From contig NC_091228.1 in assembly GCF_040958095.1 (NCBI RefSeq), forward strand, positions 6,569,200-6,633,199: a stretch of 64,000 nucleotides of DNA. Reading direction: 5' to 3'. The notes beneath the pieces are model-generated. The model had not been told where the DNA came from and searched no databases. It was given only the letters and a program-made list of their open reading frames with translations. Positions within the stretch are counted from its first letter, which is position 1; each line of letters starts with the position of its first letter. This document shows, in pieces, positions 30,115 through 39,900 of this stretch. This DNA is from Procambarus clarkii (Eukaryota > Arthropoda > Malacostraca > Decapoda > Cambaridae). A program made the position numbers and the translations under genes.

Positions 30115-31559
30115 CCTGTCCTCGTCCCACCCACATAGACTTGTTCGGCTGAAGGCATATTGTTAAGTTCCTCTTTAGTAAATACAGATACAAAATATTT
30201 ATTAAAAATACTACTCATCTCTTCATCACTATCTGTTATTTGACCTGTCTCAGTTTTTAATGGACCTATCCTTTCCCTAGTCTTAGTACGATATAACTGA
30301 AAAAACCCTTTAGGATTTGTCTTTGCTTGCCCTGCTATGCGAACTTCATAGTTTCTTTTTGCTTTCCTTATCTCTTTTTTAACATTTCTAACCAGTTGTA
30401 CGAATTCCTGTTCTAAAGTGACCTCCCCATTTTTAATCCTTTTGTACCAAGCTCTCTTTTTACCTATAAGGTTCTTCAAATTCTTTGTTATCCACTTTGG
30501 GTCATTAGTATTCGATCTATTCAATTTGTATGGTATACTACGTTCCTGTGCTTTGTTTAGAATATTCTTAAATAAGTTATATATTGAATCCACATCGAAA
30601 TCCCCATTTAAGTCACCTATCGCTGGGTTCATGTCTCGCTCCAAGACCGGCCCACACCCCATACCCAAGACTTTCCAATCAATTTGACCCAAAAAATTTC
30701 TTAGGCTATTAAAATCAGCTTTTCGAAAATCTGGCACTTTAACAGAATTTTCTCCTACTGGTCTATTCCATTCTATGCTAAATCTGATTTCTTTGTGATC
30801 ACTGCTCCCTAGCTCACTCCCTATTTCGATGTCATTAATTTGCGTTTCCCTGTTGGTTAACACTAAATCTAAAATATTATTTTCCCGTGTTGGTTCCTTA
30901 ATGTGTTGCGTAAGAAAGCAATCGTCAATTAATTCTAGAAAATCTTCTGCTTCACTATTCCCTGTTTTGTTCAACCAGTTTATTCCGCTAAAATTAAAGT
31001 CACCCATGACATAAATACTGTTAGATCTAGATGCTCTAGATATTTCATCCCATAGATGCTTTGCTTCCATTCTGTCTAAATTTGGTGGCCTATAAATTAC
31101 TCCTATTATAATATTATTAGCTTTTTCGTTTAATTCAATCCAAATAGTTTCTGTGTGTGGCTCTGTTTTGATTCCCTCTTTGAGACTACATTTCAAATTG
31201 TCCCTAACATATATGGCTACTCCACCTCCTCGTCTAATATATCTATCTGTGTGAAATAGTTTAAATCCATATATTTGATATTCAGCTAATAGTTCTCTAT
31301 TTTCTACATTCATCCACGTTTCGGTAAGTGCAATAATATCTATTTTTTCTGTGCAGACAAGAGCATTTAATTCGTTAATTTTATTTCTTAGACTTCTACT
31401 GTTTGTGTAATATACCCTAAGTGAATTGTTATTTTGCGGACCTTCTCTTTCCCTGATCGTTTTGCCAATTCCTTTCTCCCACAAACACATACTTTTATTA
31501 CCTCCTTCCTCCAAATCAATTCCCATACCTCTATCTACTAACAGTTTAAACCCAAACAA
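30111..31559 (-). CDS. LINE ORF2, endonuclease domain and linker
   Basis: Apurinic/apyrimidinic-type endonuclease that would nick the target: TNSRSLRNKINEL, IIALTETWMN (catalytic glutamate), GVIYRPPN, VMGDFNFSGINW and SSDHKEI (catalytic aspartate-histidine). About 480 residues, followed by the linker to the reverse transcriptase. Confidence 0.93.
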   Translation of the reverse strand: MFGFKLLVDRGMGIDLEEGGNKSMCLWEKGIGKTIREREGPQNNNSLRVYYTNSRSLRNKINELNALVCTEKIDIIALTETWMNVENRELLAEYQIYGFKLFHTDRYIRRGGGVAIYVRDNLKCSLKEGIKTEPHTETIWIELNEKANNIIIGVIYRPPNLDRMEAKHLWDEISRASRSNSIYVMGDFNFSGINWLNKTGNSEAEDFLELIDDCFLTQHIKEPTRENNILDLVLTNRETQINDIEIGSELGSSDHKEIRFSIEWNRPVGENSVKVPDFRKADFNSLRNFLGQIDWKVLGMGCGPVLERDMNPAIGDLNGDFDVDSIYNLFKNILNKAQERSIPYKLNRSNTNDPKWITKNLKNLIGKKRAWYKRIKNGEVTLEQEFVQLVRNVKKEIRKAKRNYEVRIAGQAKTNPKGFFQLYRTKTRERIGPLKTETGQITDSDEEMSSIFNKYFVSVFTKEELNNMPSAEQVYVGGTRTG

Positions 31560-32389
31560 ACACCTCTAACCACTTCTTCTAACGAGTTCGCAACAGCAAC
31601 AACCCCAGCTCTCGATAGATGCACCCCATCACGAGCATACATTTCATTTCTTCCATAGAAGTGTTCCCAGTTGTCTATGAAAGATATTGCATTTGATTTG
31701 CAATATCTTTCCAGCCGGCAATTGACACCAAGTGCCCTCGATATCCATTCATTTCCCACTCCCTTTCTTGGAAGAATGCCACATATGATCGGGATTCCTC
31801 CCTTGCTCCTAACTAACTCTATGGCTGTTTTATACCTCTGAATCAGTTCCTCACTCCTAACTCGACCAACATCATTTCCTCCCACGCTAATGCAAATAAT
31901 GGGATTGTTCCCATTACCAGCCATAATATCATTCATGTTGTTTATAATATCACCAATGCCAGCTCCGGGATAGCAAACCCTTAACCTGTTCCCCCTATCT
32001 CTAGCACAAAACGTTCTATCCAAATACCTTATCTGGGAATCTCCCACAACTAATGTTTGCTTAGGTACTTCCTTTACTTTCTGAGGGGCCTGCGCTTCCT
32101 TTCTCTTCGTTGCTTTCCCTTTTGCGCGATCCACAGTCTCTCCACAGCACTCGTCCTCCAAAACGTCAAATGAATTAGAAGTTGCTATGGCGTTTGAAGG
32201 CGGCTTTATCAAAGTCTTCTTAAGGCCCCTGTCTTTCACAACTCTCCAAGACGAGGTCCCTTTACTGCTGGTCTCCTCCTTCGTTACTTCTCGTTGTTTT
32301 TTGAGCTGACGCACCTCCTCCCGCAGAGAGTCCAACTCTGTCCTCAGGGCTCCCACTAGAGTCACCAGGTCCTTAACTACAACTTCCAT
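31538..32389 (-). CDS. LINE ORF1 with SGNH/GDSL esterase-type domain
   Basis: 283 residues. Residues 1-40 form a likely coiled coil (LVGALRTELDSLREEVRQLK), then a basic, Ser/Lys-rich stretch. From about residue 115 there is an SGNH hydrolase fold: TLVVGDSQIRYL (nucleophile block), a GGNDV block (asparagine) and YARDGVHLSRAG (Asp-x-x-His). Esterase-like ORF1 proteins are known from CR1/L2 LINEs; the role in retrotransposition is unsettled. No zinc knuckle or RRM is apparent. Confidence 0.88.
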   Translation of the reverse strand: MEVVVKDLVTLVGALRTELDSLREEVRQLKKQREVTKEETSSKGTSSWRVVKDRGLKKTLIKPPSNAIATSNSFDVLEDECCGETVDRAKGKATKRKEAQAPQKVKEVPKQTLVVGDSQIRYLDRTFCARDRGNRLRVCYPGAGIGDIINNMNDIMAGNGNNPIICISVGGNDVGRVRSEELIQRYKTAIELVRSKGGIPIICGILPRKGVGNEWISRALGVNCRLERYCKSNAISFIDNWEHFYGRNEMYARDGVHLSRAGVVAVANSLEEVVRGVCLGLNC

Positions 32390-32528
32390 ATTGCTATGAT
32401 AATATTACAACACTCAGGAGCTCCGGTTAACACAACCTCTCACTGTGACTTCACCTGACCGACTGGATCATCAATGAGGCTGCGTCCTCCCGGAAATACC
32501 TTTCGTGTCACCGAGACATCGTTTAGGG

Positions 32529-32666
32529 TAATTGATTGATTGATGATTAAGCACCCACAAGAGGTGGCACGGGCATGACTAGCCCGTATAGGTGGTAGAT
32601 GTTTGAAGTGAATGTGATCTTTAGTCGTGTAGCATCTTTAAGTGGCTCTGGGCCCTCTGCCCCTGG
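32529..32666 (-). mobile_element. Multi-hairpin SINE, alternative-head subfamily, 10-bp target duplication
   Basis: Shares the 3' hairpins and TTGATTGATTGATGATTAAG tail, but the head is different (GGTGGTAGATGTTTGAAGTG, ATGTGATCTTTAGTC). TCGTTTAGGG flanks it at 32519-32528 and 32667-32676. Confidence 0.82.
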
Positions 32667-32678
32667 TCGTTTAGGGAA

Positions 32679-32832
32679 TGATGATGATGATAAAGATTAA
32701 GCCATTCAAAAGGTGGCACGGGCATGAATATCCCGTAAGTGGTGGCCCTTTTGAGCCATTACCAGTATCAATAGATGATACTGGAGATCTGTGGAGGTGC
32801 GACTGCACCCTGCGTGACGGGAGATGTCTCCC
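32679..32832 (-). mobile_element. Multi-hairpin SINE, inserted at the edge of the previous copy
   Basis: GTTTAGGGAA at 32669-32678 and 32833-32842. The target overlaps the right-hand duplication of the neighbouring copy, so this one came second. Confidence 0.85.
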
Positions 32833-33107
32833 GTTTAGGGAAGGGTGGCACTGGAAATTAAGATGGGTAAGGGGGTAGAAGGGGGGGGGGGAGGAGGAGG
32901 TGAGGTATGGCAGAGGGACATTGCCCAAGGTTATAAGTGTGCAGGCAGAGGGAGTAGCGCAGTGCTTTCTAAGTGACGGAGGTGGACACACGTGTGGAAA
33001 GTGGGCAGCAGCAGCAGGATCCGTGTTCTCTCTCTCTCGTTGCAGGGACCTCAACGCTTCCTTCCAATGTCAGGTGAATTTGAATGCCAGTGTTATTGTT
33101 ACGAGTG

Positions 33108-33158
33108 GCCCTTGTGGATTTGTTCATTTGATGCATCACGTTATTGTGATCTGTGTGT
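33108..33158 (+). mobile_element. tRNA-derived SINE, tail-only insertion
   Basis: Only GCCCTTGTGGATTTGTTCAT and GCATCACGTTATTGTGATCT are present, between direct repeats of about 17 bp (GTTATTGTTACGAGTG at about 33092 and 33166). Shows 5' truncation with target duplication in this family. Confidence 0.8.
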
Positions 33159-33278
33159 GTGTTATTGTTACGAGTGTTCTGTAGTTTGCTGAACGTGTGT
33201 TTGCATTCCACGTAAATGGAAAATGTTATTCAGTGGTATTTCTGGGCGTTGACCTTTAAGACCAATCAACCTATAAAG

Positions 33279-33482
33279 TTGACCAGACCACACACTAGAA
33301 GTTGAAGGGTTGACGACGTTTCGGTCCGTCCTGGACCATTCTCAAGTCGATTGTCGACTTGAGAATCGACTCGATCGACTTGAGAATGGTCCAGGACGAA
33401 CCGAAACGTCGTCGTCCCTTCAACTTCTAGTGTGTGGTCTGGTCAACATACTCCAGCCACGATATTGTGACTCATCGCCTGC
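33279..33482 (+). mobile_element. Palindromic retroposon, 11-bp target duplication
   Basis: Starts GTTGACCAGACC, has two arms with a small extra loop repeat (GACTTGAGAATCGACTCGAT) and the full tail. AACCTATAAAG at 33268-33278 and 33483-33493. Confidence 0.9.
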
Positions 33483-33493
33483 AACCTATAAAG

Positions 33494-34060
33494 GGTTATT
33501 AGGCCACCAATACTTTACTAACTAACCGGAAAGTATATTTTCGTCCAGAATTTATGTAAACAATTAGTTTACACCACCGAGATGTGTGGTCACAATACTT
33601 GCAACAGACATCGCGGACAGTATCCAACAGGTCAGCGTCTCCCAGAACCGAATTTCCCACAAAACATGGAACCATGGAACCAGGTGTTCAGACTATGGTA
33701 CTGACCCGTTGTCACGAACGCAGTTAGTTGTTTAGCACGTTCAGTGAGTGGGTTCAAGAATAGTGGGAATGGTGTGGGAAACAAGAATAGTCTTACGTCT
33801 GGCAGGGAAGATACAAACAAGGACACATCGAGTTGCGTTTTGCTAATCTAACGTAGCTTATTTAGTTCAGTTTTGACCTCTGGTTTCCACTGAAGAACCC
33901 AGGGTCGTAACACCCGTAATGGTGTGATTAAGGGCTAATTATTAAAAACGTTCCACCATCACAATGGTAAGCCGGGAGTCAGTTGGCTTCATTATGTCTG
34001 TGAGAGAGTCGTCTGACGAGAGGATCATACCAATGTCGTTGAGGCCACGCGGACCTCGAC
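33494..34060. other. No gene seen
   Basis: No repeat family or supported exon recognised. Confidence 0.45.
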
Positions 34061-34072
34061 CTATAAAATCGT

Positions 34073-34399
34073 GCAGGCGACGAGTCACAATAACGTGGCT
34101 AAAGTATGTTGACCAGACCACACACTAGAAGGTGAAGGGACGACGACGTTTCAGTCCGTCCTGGACCATTCTCAAGTCGATTGTGTTTCATTCCATCGTG
34201 AATGGATTGAGTCCACTAGAAAATGAAGGGACGACGACGTTTCGGTCCGTCCTGGACCATTCTCAAGTCTATTGTATTTCATTCCATCGACCATTCCACC
34301 GTGAATGGATCGAGTCCATTCACAATCGACTTGAGAATGGTCCAGGACGGACTGAAACGTCGTCGTCCCTTCGTTTTCTAGTGTGTGGATTGGTCAACA
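34073..34399 (-). mobile_element. Palindromic retroposon, compound copy
   Basis: Tail on the left (GCAGGCGACGAGTCACAATA). The first arm is present twice (34135-34190 and 34222-34277) before the inverse arm, with copies of CATTCCATCGTGAATGGATC between. No clear target duplication. Confidence 0.75.
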
Positions 34400-35137
34400 T
34401 TATAAACACGTGGTTCATAGGTAAATAAACACCCACCATATGGTTATTTTGGGTTTAGTGTGTTGTGAAGCCACATCTCCCCCCTAACCCCCATCCATTC
34501 ATGGCGTCTGACCTGCAGTTCTAAATAGTTCCAATAACAAGTGTTAATAAGTACGATTTCTTCAAAGACTACAGCAACTATTAAAATACGTAGCGTGTTG
34601 ATGCTTGCATTCCCATTGTACTACTTTTGCAAGCCTTTAAATGCCGATACGTCTGGCACTAAAGCTGGGTAATGATCACAGTGGGATATTTAACTTATGT
34701 TGTAAGGGCGTAGAAATACTTTCATTGAAAGTTAAATTTACGTACAAAAGCTTCAACCATAAACTCCTGCTCAGTCTCTGATCCTGAATCATGAAACTAA
34801 TGAATAACTAATTGCTTCAGATATTCAATAATTCAACGAATTAAAATCTATTTGTATATCTCTAGATGTTCTATTTGTCCCCTATCCGCATTACCGAAAT
34901 ATGAAAGCTGCTTGAAAGAATGTAACTGAATGAAGTATTGTGAGGTTGAGCGATATCCAGTGGGATAACATTGTTGACATGCGAGTGCGCTTGTATCCCC
35001 TAGACGTGAGGAGCAGACGAGGGAGTTCGCCTGGCATGCTTACCAAACCTTCCCGGCAAATACAAAGGACTACAAACGAATTCAAATGATATCGGACCTT
35101 CAGAGTCAACTGGGTCGTGATTTTGAAGACGACTATC
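34400..35137. other. No gene seen
   Basis: AT-rich sequence without recognised repeats or exons. Confidence 0.45.
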
Positions 35138-35148
35138 TATCTGTATAT

Positions 35149-35285
35149 CACACAGACATCACAATTGTGTGATGCATTAAATGAACGAGATGAACGACCA
35201 TGTCGTAGCTCAGTCGATTAAGACAGCGTCTGGGATGCTCTCGGACGCAGGTTCGAATCCTCGTCACGGCCCTTGTGGATTTGTT
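35149..35285. mobile_element. tRNA-derived SINE with inverted 5' piece, 11-bp target duplication
   Basis: A full plus-strand SINE (tRNA-like head GTCGTAGCTCAGTCGATTAA, box B GGTTCGAATCC, tail GGCCCTTGTGGATTTGTT) is preceded by the inverse of its own tail (ACACAGACATCACAATTGTG). TATCTGTATAT (35138-35148) and TATCTGCATAT (35286-35296) flank the whole. Confidence 0.78.
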
Positions 35286-35365
35286 TATCTGCATATTGTG
35301 TTTTTGAGTGTGTACAGTGCATTTCACCGTATTATAGTGTCTGGTTAACTAGTCCACATGTTGAT

Positions 35366-35428
35366 TACTTGATTAAAGAAAGTGTTTGATTCCGTTGTTT
35401 AACAGCAAATCACTTTCTTTAATCAAGT
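35366..35428. repeat. 18-bp perfect stem with a loop of about 26 nt
   Basis: ACTTGATTAAAGAAAGTG is followed 26 bases later by its exact inverse complement. Could be a small hairpin RNA or a MITE remnant. No other evidence. Confidence 0.55.
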
Positions 35429-35478
35429 ATTCTAAGTATGAAACGTGTACAATATTGAGAGTTCGTTAAAAAAAAATT

Positions 35479-35625
35479 ATTGACCAGCCAGCAGGTATTA
35501 TAGATTTTGATTTTGTATTCAGGTAAAGGTGCATAAATTGAGTTACATACATAATGCTGGATTTAAAGATATAGTACATACAATACCTAAAGCCGCTAGT
35601 AGGCATAGCGTTTCGGGCAAGTGGC
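35479..35625 (-). mobile_element. LINE-like 3' end ('CCGAAACGCT' family)
   Basis: Minus-strand reading: GCCCGAAACGCTATGCCTAC, TAGCGGCTTTAGGTATTGTA, ending in TACCTGAATACAAAATC. Confidence 0.6.
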
Positions 35626-35629
35626 TGTG

Positions 35630-35760
35630 GCAAGCCAAGCCACTTGCTGTGGCTGTGGCAAGCCACTTGCTGTGGCTGTGGCAAGCCACTTGCTGTGGCT
35701 GTGGCAAGCCACTTGCTGTGGCTGTGGCAAGCCACTTGCTGTGGCTGTGGCAAGTGGCAA
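35630..35760. repeat. 23-bp minisatellite
   Basis: About five units of AAGCCACTTGCTGTGGCTGT + GGC, directly adjoining the LINE-like end. It may have grown from the element's 5' junction. Confidence 0.9.
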
Positions 35761-36112
35761 GTTTCGGTTTCTGTGGCTCTCAGCAGAATATCGTGTGCTT
35801 CAGAGTAAAGCAAAGAAACTTGGTTGTCTTAGGAGACACAATTATGAATAACATTAAAGTCATACTGTTTCCACAAGTAAGACATTTCATGTTCTTTACC
35901 ACGTCTTATAAGGCACCAATTTAGGTTAGGAAGTTTAATTGAGATTTGGCGCGACAAAGTTAATCATATAAATTATAACAAGAGATTAGGAAAGCTTAGT
36001 TTAAATTCCCTAATGACGCTAACAGTAAGAAGAAATATGATTGAAGGTTAACATGTTAATCTTTCTTTCACACGGGCATTACTAAGGTCAGTCAGTCCTC
36101 TTAAGGTTTCCC

Positions 36113-36290
36113 AATGTAAAGGAAACAGTCAATTTAAAGTGGTCTCTCCTAACCTGCCAGAGGACCCAAAACAAAAAACGGGGCAGTACGTCACTTTCGC
36201 CAGCCGGTTTAATTTTCTAGTACGACAATTTTTGTCCTTATTGAACAGATACGAGCGAAAAGTGACGTATGATTGACGTATGACGTATAG
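36113..36290. repeat. Interspersed repeat with 'TTTCTAGTACGAC' core
   Basis: AAGGAAACAGTCAATTTAAA, AGGACCCAAAACA, CAGTACGTCACTTTCGC, TTTTCTAGTACGACAA. Clear match to 53962-54240. Confidence 0.65.
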
Positions 36291-36415
36291 ACATGATTGA
36301 TGAATCAGTTAGATGAGAGCTTTGAACCATTAGTTAAGACAGATTGCTAGACCCTACATGGGCAATGTAAATGCGATTCTTGCCTAATCGTTTTATACAT
36401 TACCTATGCTAGTAG

Positions 36416-36580
36416 TAGGAAATGTATATGTTTATCTCTCAGAATGTTTGGTAGTGTTTATTGTTTGTGATGTGTGTCTATGTATGTATTAACACGATGT
36501 ACTGAACGGGGTGAGAATAGCTTGAGCTACCTCATCCCTTTGTGTGTATTTTACCTCAATAAACTTATTTCAATTTCAAT
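36416..36580 (+). mobile_element. Retroposon with (TTTCAA)n tail, 11-bp target duplication
   Basis: TATGCTAGTAG at 36405-36415 and 36581-36591. Same family as 19464-19709. Confidence 0.82.
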
Positions 36581-36660
36581 TATGCTAGTAGCATAGAGGG
36601 GATAATATACCATTATTGAAGTTAATTGATATGTTTTTAATGCATTTCCACTATCTTAAA

Positions 36661-36736
36661 CGGTGAGAATAGCTTTAGCTACCTCATCCCTTTGTGTGTA
36701 TTTTACCTCAATAAACTTATTTCAATTTCAATTTCA
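36661..36736 (+). mobile_element. Retroposon with (TTTCAA)n tail, strongly 5'-truncated, 11-bp target duplication
   Basis: ACTATCTTAAA at 36650-36660 and 36737-36747. Only the last 76 bp of the family are present. Confidence 0.82.
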
Positions 36737-36807
36737 ACTATCTTAAAAATCCCATGGTAAATTAACACAGTGTTTTCTAATCATAGAATGTTGTGTTTAA
36801 GGTCAAG

Positions 36808-36999
36808 GAAATGCAAGCACGAGGATTGTTCAGGTGTTTGTGTTGGCTGTGGTGGTCGTGGTGGCCCCAGCAGCGACACAGACCATGCTGGACCTCCTGT
36901 CAAGGATCACTCAGGACCTGCCTGCCTTGTCCCGCGCCATCAACACCTCTCCCTACTTCAACCTCTTCCCCAAGAACTCTGCCTTGCTTGCTAGAAGTG
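36808..36999 (+). CDS. Lipase B exon 1 found (signal peptide)
   Basis: Reads [20 protein letters not shown] then [20 protein letters not shown]. The start after GGTCAAG is chosen because it gives 192 nt and the same phase as copy A. A later acceptor at 36833 (TTGTTCAG) is the alternative. No in-frame ATG: stop codon at 36798. Confidence 0.65.
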
Positions 37000-39900
37000 G
37001 TAAGGGGCCCTCATACTAGCATTATGATAATATTTACAACGCAAATGCAAACTTAGGAATTGTATAGCTATAGTTAATGACTCAATTTAGCGCTGTTTAC
37101 TGTTTGAGATCAATGGAGTCTTAAGAATTCTGGGATTCCATCGATGCCACAATCCATGCCTTAGACATCTAGTGCCTTAGAGGTCTAAGGCACTAAAAGT
37201 GTATGACCCTATTTACAGTAACGAGTTCAACTCGTTACTGTAAATAGGCGCAGCGCAGCTCGGACGGCGCAGATGTTCAAATAATTCTAAAATGGCCAAA
37301 TTATGTACTTATGATATTTAAACACTTGATACACGTACTCAGACTCAACAGATACAGACTCAATACTTGGCAACCATGCTAACATAAAATTGTCATTCAC
37401 ACTTCAGTGGAAATAAACATTCCATATACCTGGGCTGAATGGGTCTCGAACCGTAGACCCCCACGCGTGTCGATAGAGTTACAGGTGTACAAACAGCTCG
37501 TCCTCCAAACAAAGATCCAAAAGTGATTCCGTGCACCCGCCAAACTCCCCCCCCCCCCCTGCTTATTTATGAAAAACGGTTTACACGCGACTCACAACTG
37601 AGGACGTTCGAACACTTCCGGAACAAGTGCTTCACTGACGAATTTTGTTCGGACCACAACGCTGTAAATGCTTCACCCACGTACTACAAATACAAATAAT
37701 CGCCAACAGAACCTAAACACCTAACCTATCCCTATATATACACAATATGCTAATATACTATAATATTTATATTTGATAAAATTCCCGTTTAGAATGAATA
37801 GCATGTACAAATTTATGAATGCGTCTGTGGGGTCGACCGCTGGATGTAATGGACTTTTGAGTCGAGGACGGGTTGGCACAAAGCTCTCATCGTGTCGATA
37901 GAGTCCTCATACATATGGGTCTATGATTCGAGACCCAAATGAATGGAATATTTCCATAATTAACACTCTTCAAGCAGCCGGATTGTAACCAGGCCTGGAC
38001 TGTGTTAAATATGTATTGGAGGCCCTGGTCGACGACCGGGCCGCGGGGACGCTAAGCCCCGGAAGCACCTCAAGGTAACAGTCTAAACAGCTATAAATCT
38101 AACATTCTTATTTTTACACAAAGCGTTACCTTCTCGCCTGTAAGTCGTCTTCTCTAAGACGGTTTGGTGCCTTCTTTTGATAATTACTTACTTACTTACT
38201 TCTCTAAGACACGACGTTTAATTATGACATCGCTCTTCTAGGATCAAGTAAAGAACCTCTCGAGGAAATCTGTTTTGGGGAGCTTGGTTGTCTGGAGACG
38301 ACCGCTGACTTCTTCCACCCGTGGTACCGCCCCGTCAATCTCCAGCCGGAGTCGCGTGAGGCAATTGGTGTAGTTTATAGGTTTTACTCGAGCGAGGACC
38401 TGAAGGGAGTGAGCGTACCTGCGCTACAACTCCAGAATATCCTCAATTCTTCCTTCAGGCCAAACAGGAAGACAAAAATCATTTTGCACGGGTACCTCAC
38501 TGGCAAAGATGCTCCGTGGATGATGGTAAGTAGAAGTTTCATAGTATTTATTGTTTTGTATTGGCAAATTTTGGGTGATAGCAGTCGATGTTTAGATGGT
38601 TGATGTCGGTCCTGTAATTGATTGATTGATGAAGATTAAGCCACCCAAACGGTGGCACGGGCATGAATAGCCCGTAAGTGGAGGCCTTTTTGAGCCATTA
38701 CCAGTATCAATAGATGATACTGGAGATCTGTGGAGGTGCGACTGCACCCTGCTTGACGGGAGATGTCTCCCGTAGGTCCTGTAAGATACGAAGCTCTGTA
38801 AAAACCATTCCAGCATGCCCAATCTGATACTTAAACTGTACCTGGAGCACCAGCATACAGGGACCCTTCCTGGAAAACAGCAGAGGCTCAACTTTTATGC
38901 ACTTTTAGTGATATTCTGACAGCGCAGGCGAGGAGTCACAATAACGTGGCTAAAGTATGTTGACCAGACCACACACTAGAAGGTGAAGGGACGACGACGA
39001 CGCTTCGGTCCGTCCTGGACCATTCTCAACAATCGACTTGAGAATGGTCCAGGACGGACCGAAACGTCGTCGTCGACCCTTCACCTTCTAGTGTGTGGTC
39101 TGGTCAACACCAATATTATGACAGCCTTGGTGCTCACAATCCATGCACATTAAACATTCCTTTAAAAAAAACCTAATAATTCATGGAAAAGATGGATTTT
39201 TGCATGTTAAAAAATGGTAAAATATTTATCCAAAGTGTTCACATCTAATCCATTGGCAGAACATTGCTCGCGCCTTCCTGCACGTGGCAGACTTCAACGT
39301 GGTCATGATGGACTGGACTGCCGGGTCGTTGGGGATGTACGAACAGTCTGTGGCCAACGCCCGGGTGGCCGGCCTGGAAGTGGCCCACCTCATTCACTGG
39401 CTCCAGGACCACACGGGCCACAAACCCCAAGACGTCCACCTCATCTGTTACTCCCTCGGGGCTCATGTGTGTGGTGAGTTTATCACGGTAATATTAACTG
39501 ATGATGATGATTAAGCCATTTACGGGCTATTCATGCCCGTGCCACCTTTTGGGTGGCTTAATCTTTATCAATCAATCATTAAGCCACCCAAAAGGTGGCA
39601 CGGGCATGAATAGCCCGTAAGTGGTGGCCCTTTTGAGCCATTAATAGTATCACGAGCTGATTCTGGAGATCTGTGGAGGTGCGACTGCACCCTGCGTGAC
39701 GGGAGATGCCTCACGTAATATTAACTCCTTTGATGACTAAAATATATTACGGGCTATTCATGCCTGTGCCACCTCTTGGGTGGCTTAATTTTCATCAATC
39801 ATCAACAAAAATATACTGGGTTTATGTTGTATTGAATCATTATCGGCTTCCACTTTGCCAAGTGATGATAATGGCTGCAACTTTCATCGTAAATTACAAA

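Larger units (their letters stand above)
28520..32465 (-). mobile_element. Near full-length CR1/L2-type LINE (3.9 kb), 8-bp target duplication
   Basis: A non-LTR retrotransposon with two ORFs and a TTCTTATG-repeat 3' tail. GATCATCA flanks it at 28512-28519 and 32466-32473. ORF1 (32389-31538) has a coiled coil and an SGNH esterase domain. ORF2 (from 31559) has an apurinic-type endonuclease and a reverse transcriptase. The first base of ORF2 overlaps the end of ORF1 by 22 nt. ORF2 is interrupted by three single-base frame breaks (near 30125, 29580 and 28925), two of them in short homopolymer runs. Near-identical truncated copies at 2.6 and 6.2 kb indicate recent activity of the family. CR1/L2 placement rests on the esterase ORF1 and tail style, not on a tree. 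Confidence 0.93.

Noticed and set aside
28520-32465. LTR or virus-derived element
   Set aside because: No terminal repeats, protease, integrase, capsid or envelope motifs; endonuclease plus reverse transcriptase order is that of a LINE.
35200-35285. Possible tRNA gene
   Set aside because: Box A and B are present but the same unit recurs at 43205, 43333, 43428 and 49172 with a shared non-tRNA tail and target duplications: a SINE.
36770-36994. Alternative frame with an ATG over lipase B exon 1
   Set aside because: Starts with ATG but reads Cys/Gly-rich sequence out of frame with the signal peptide and with exon 2.
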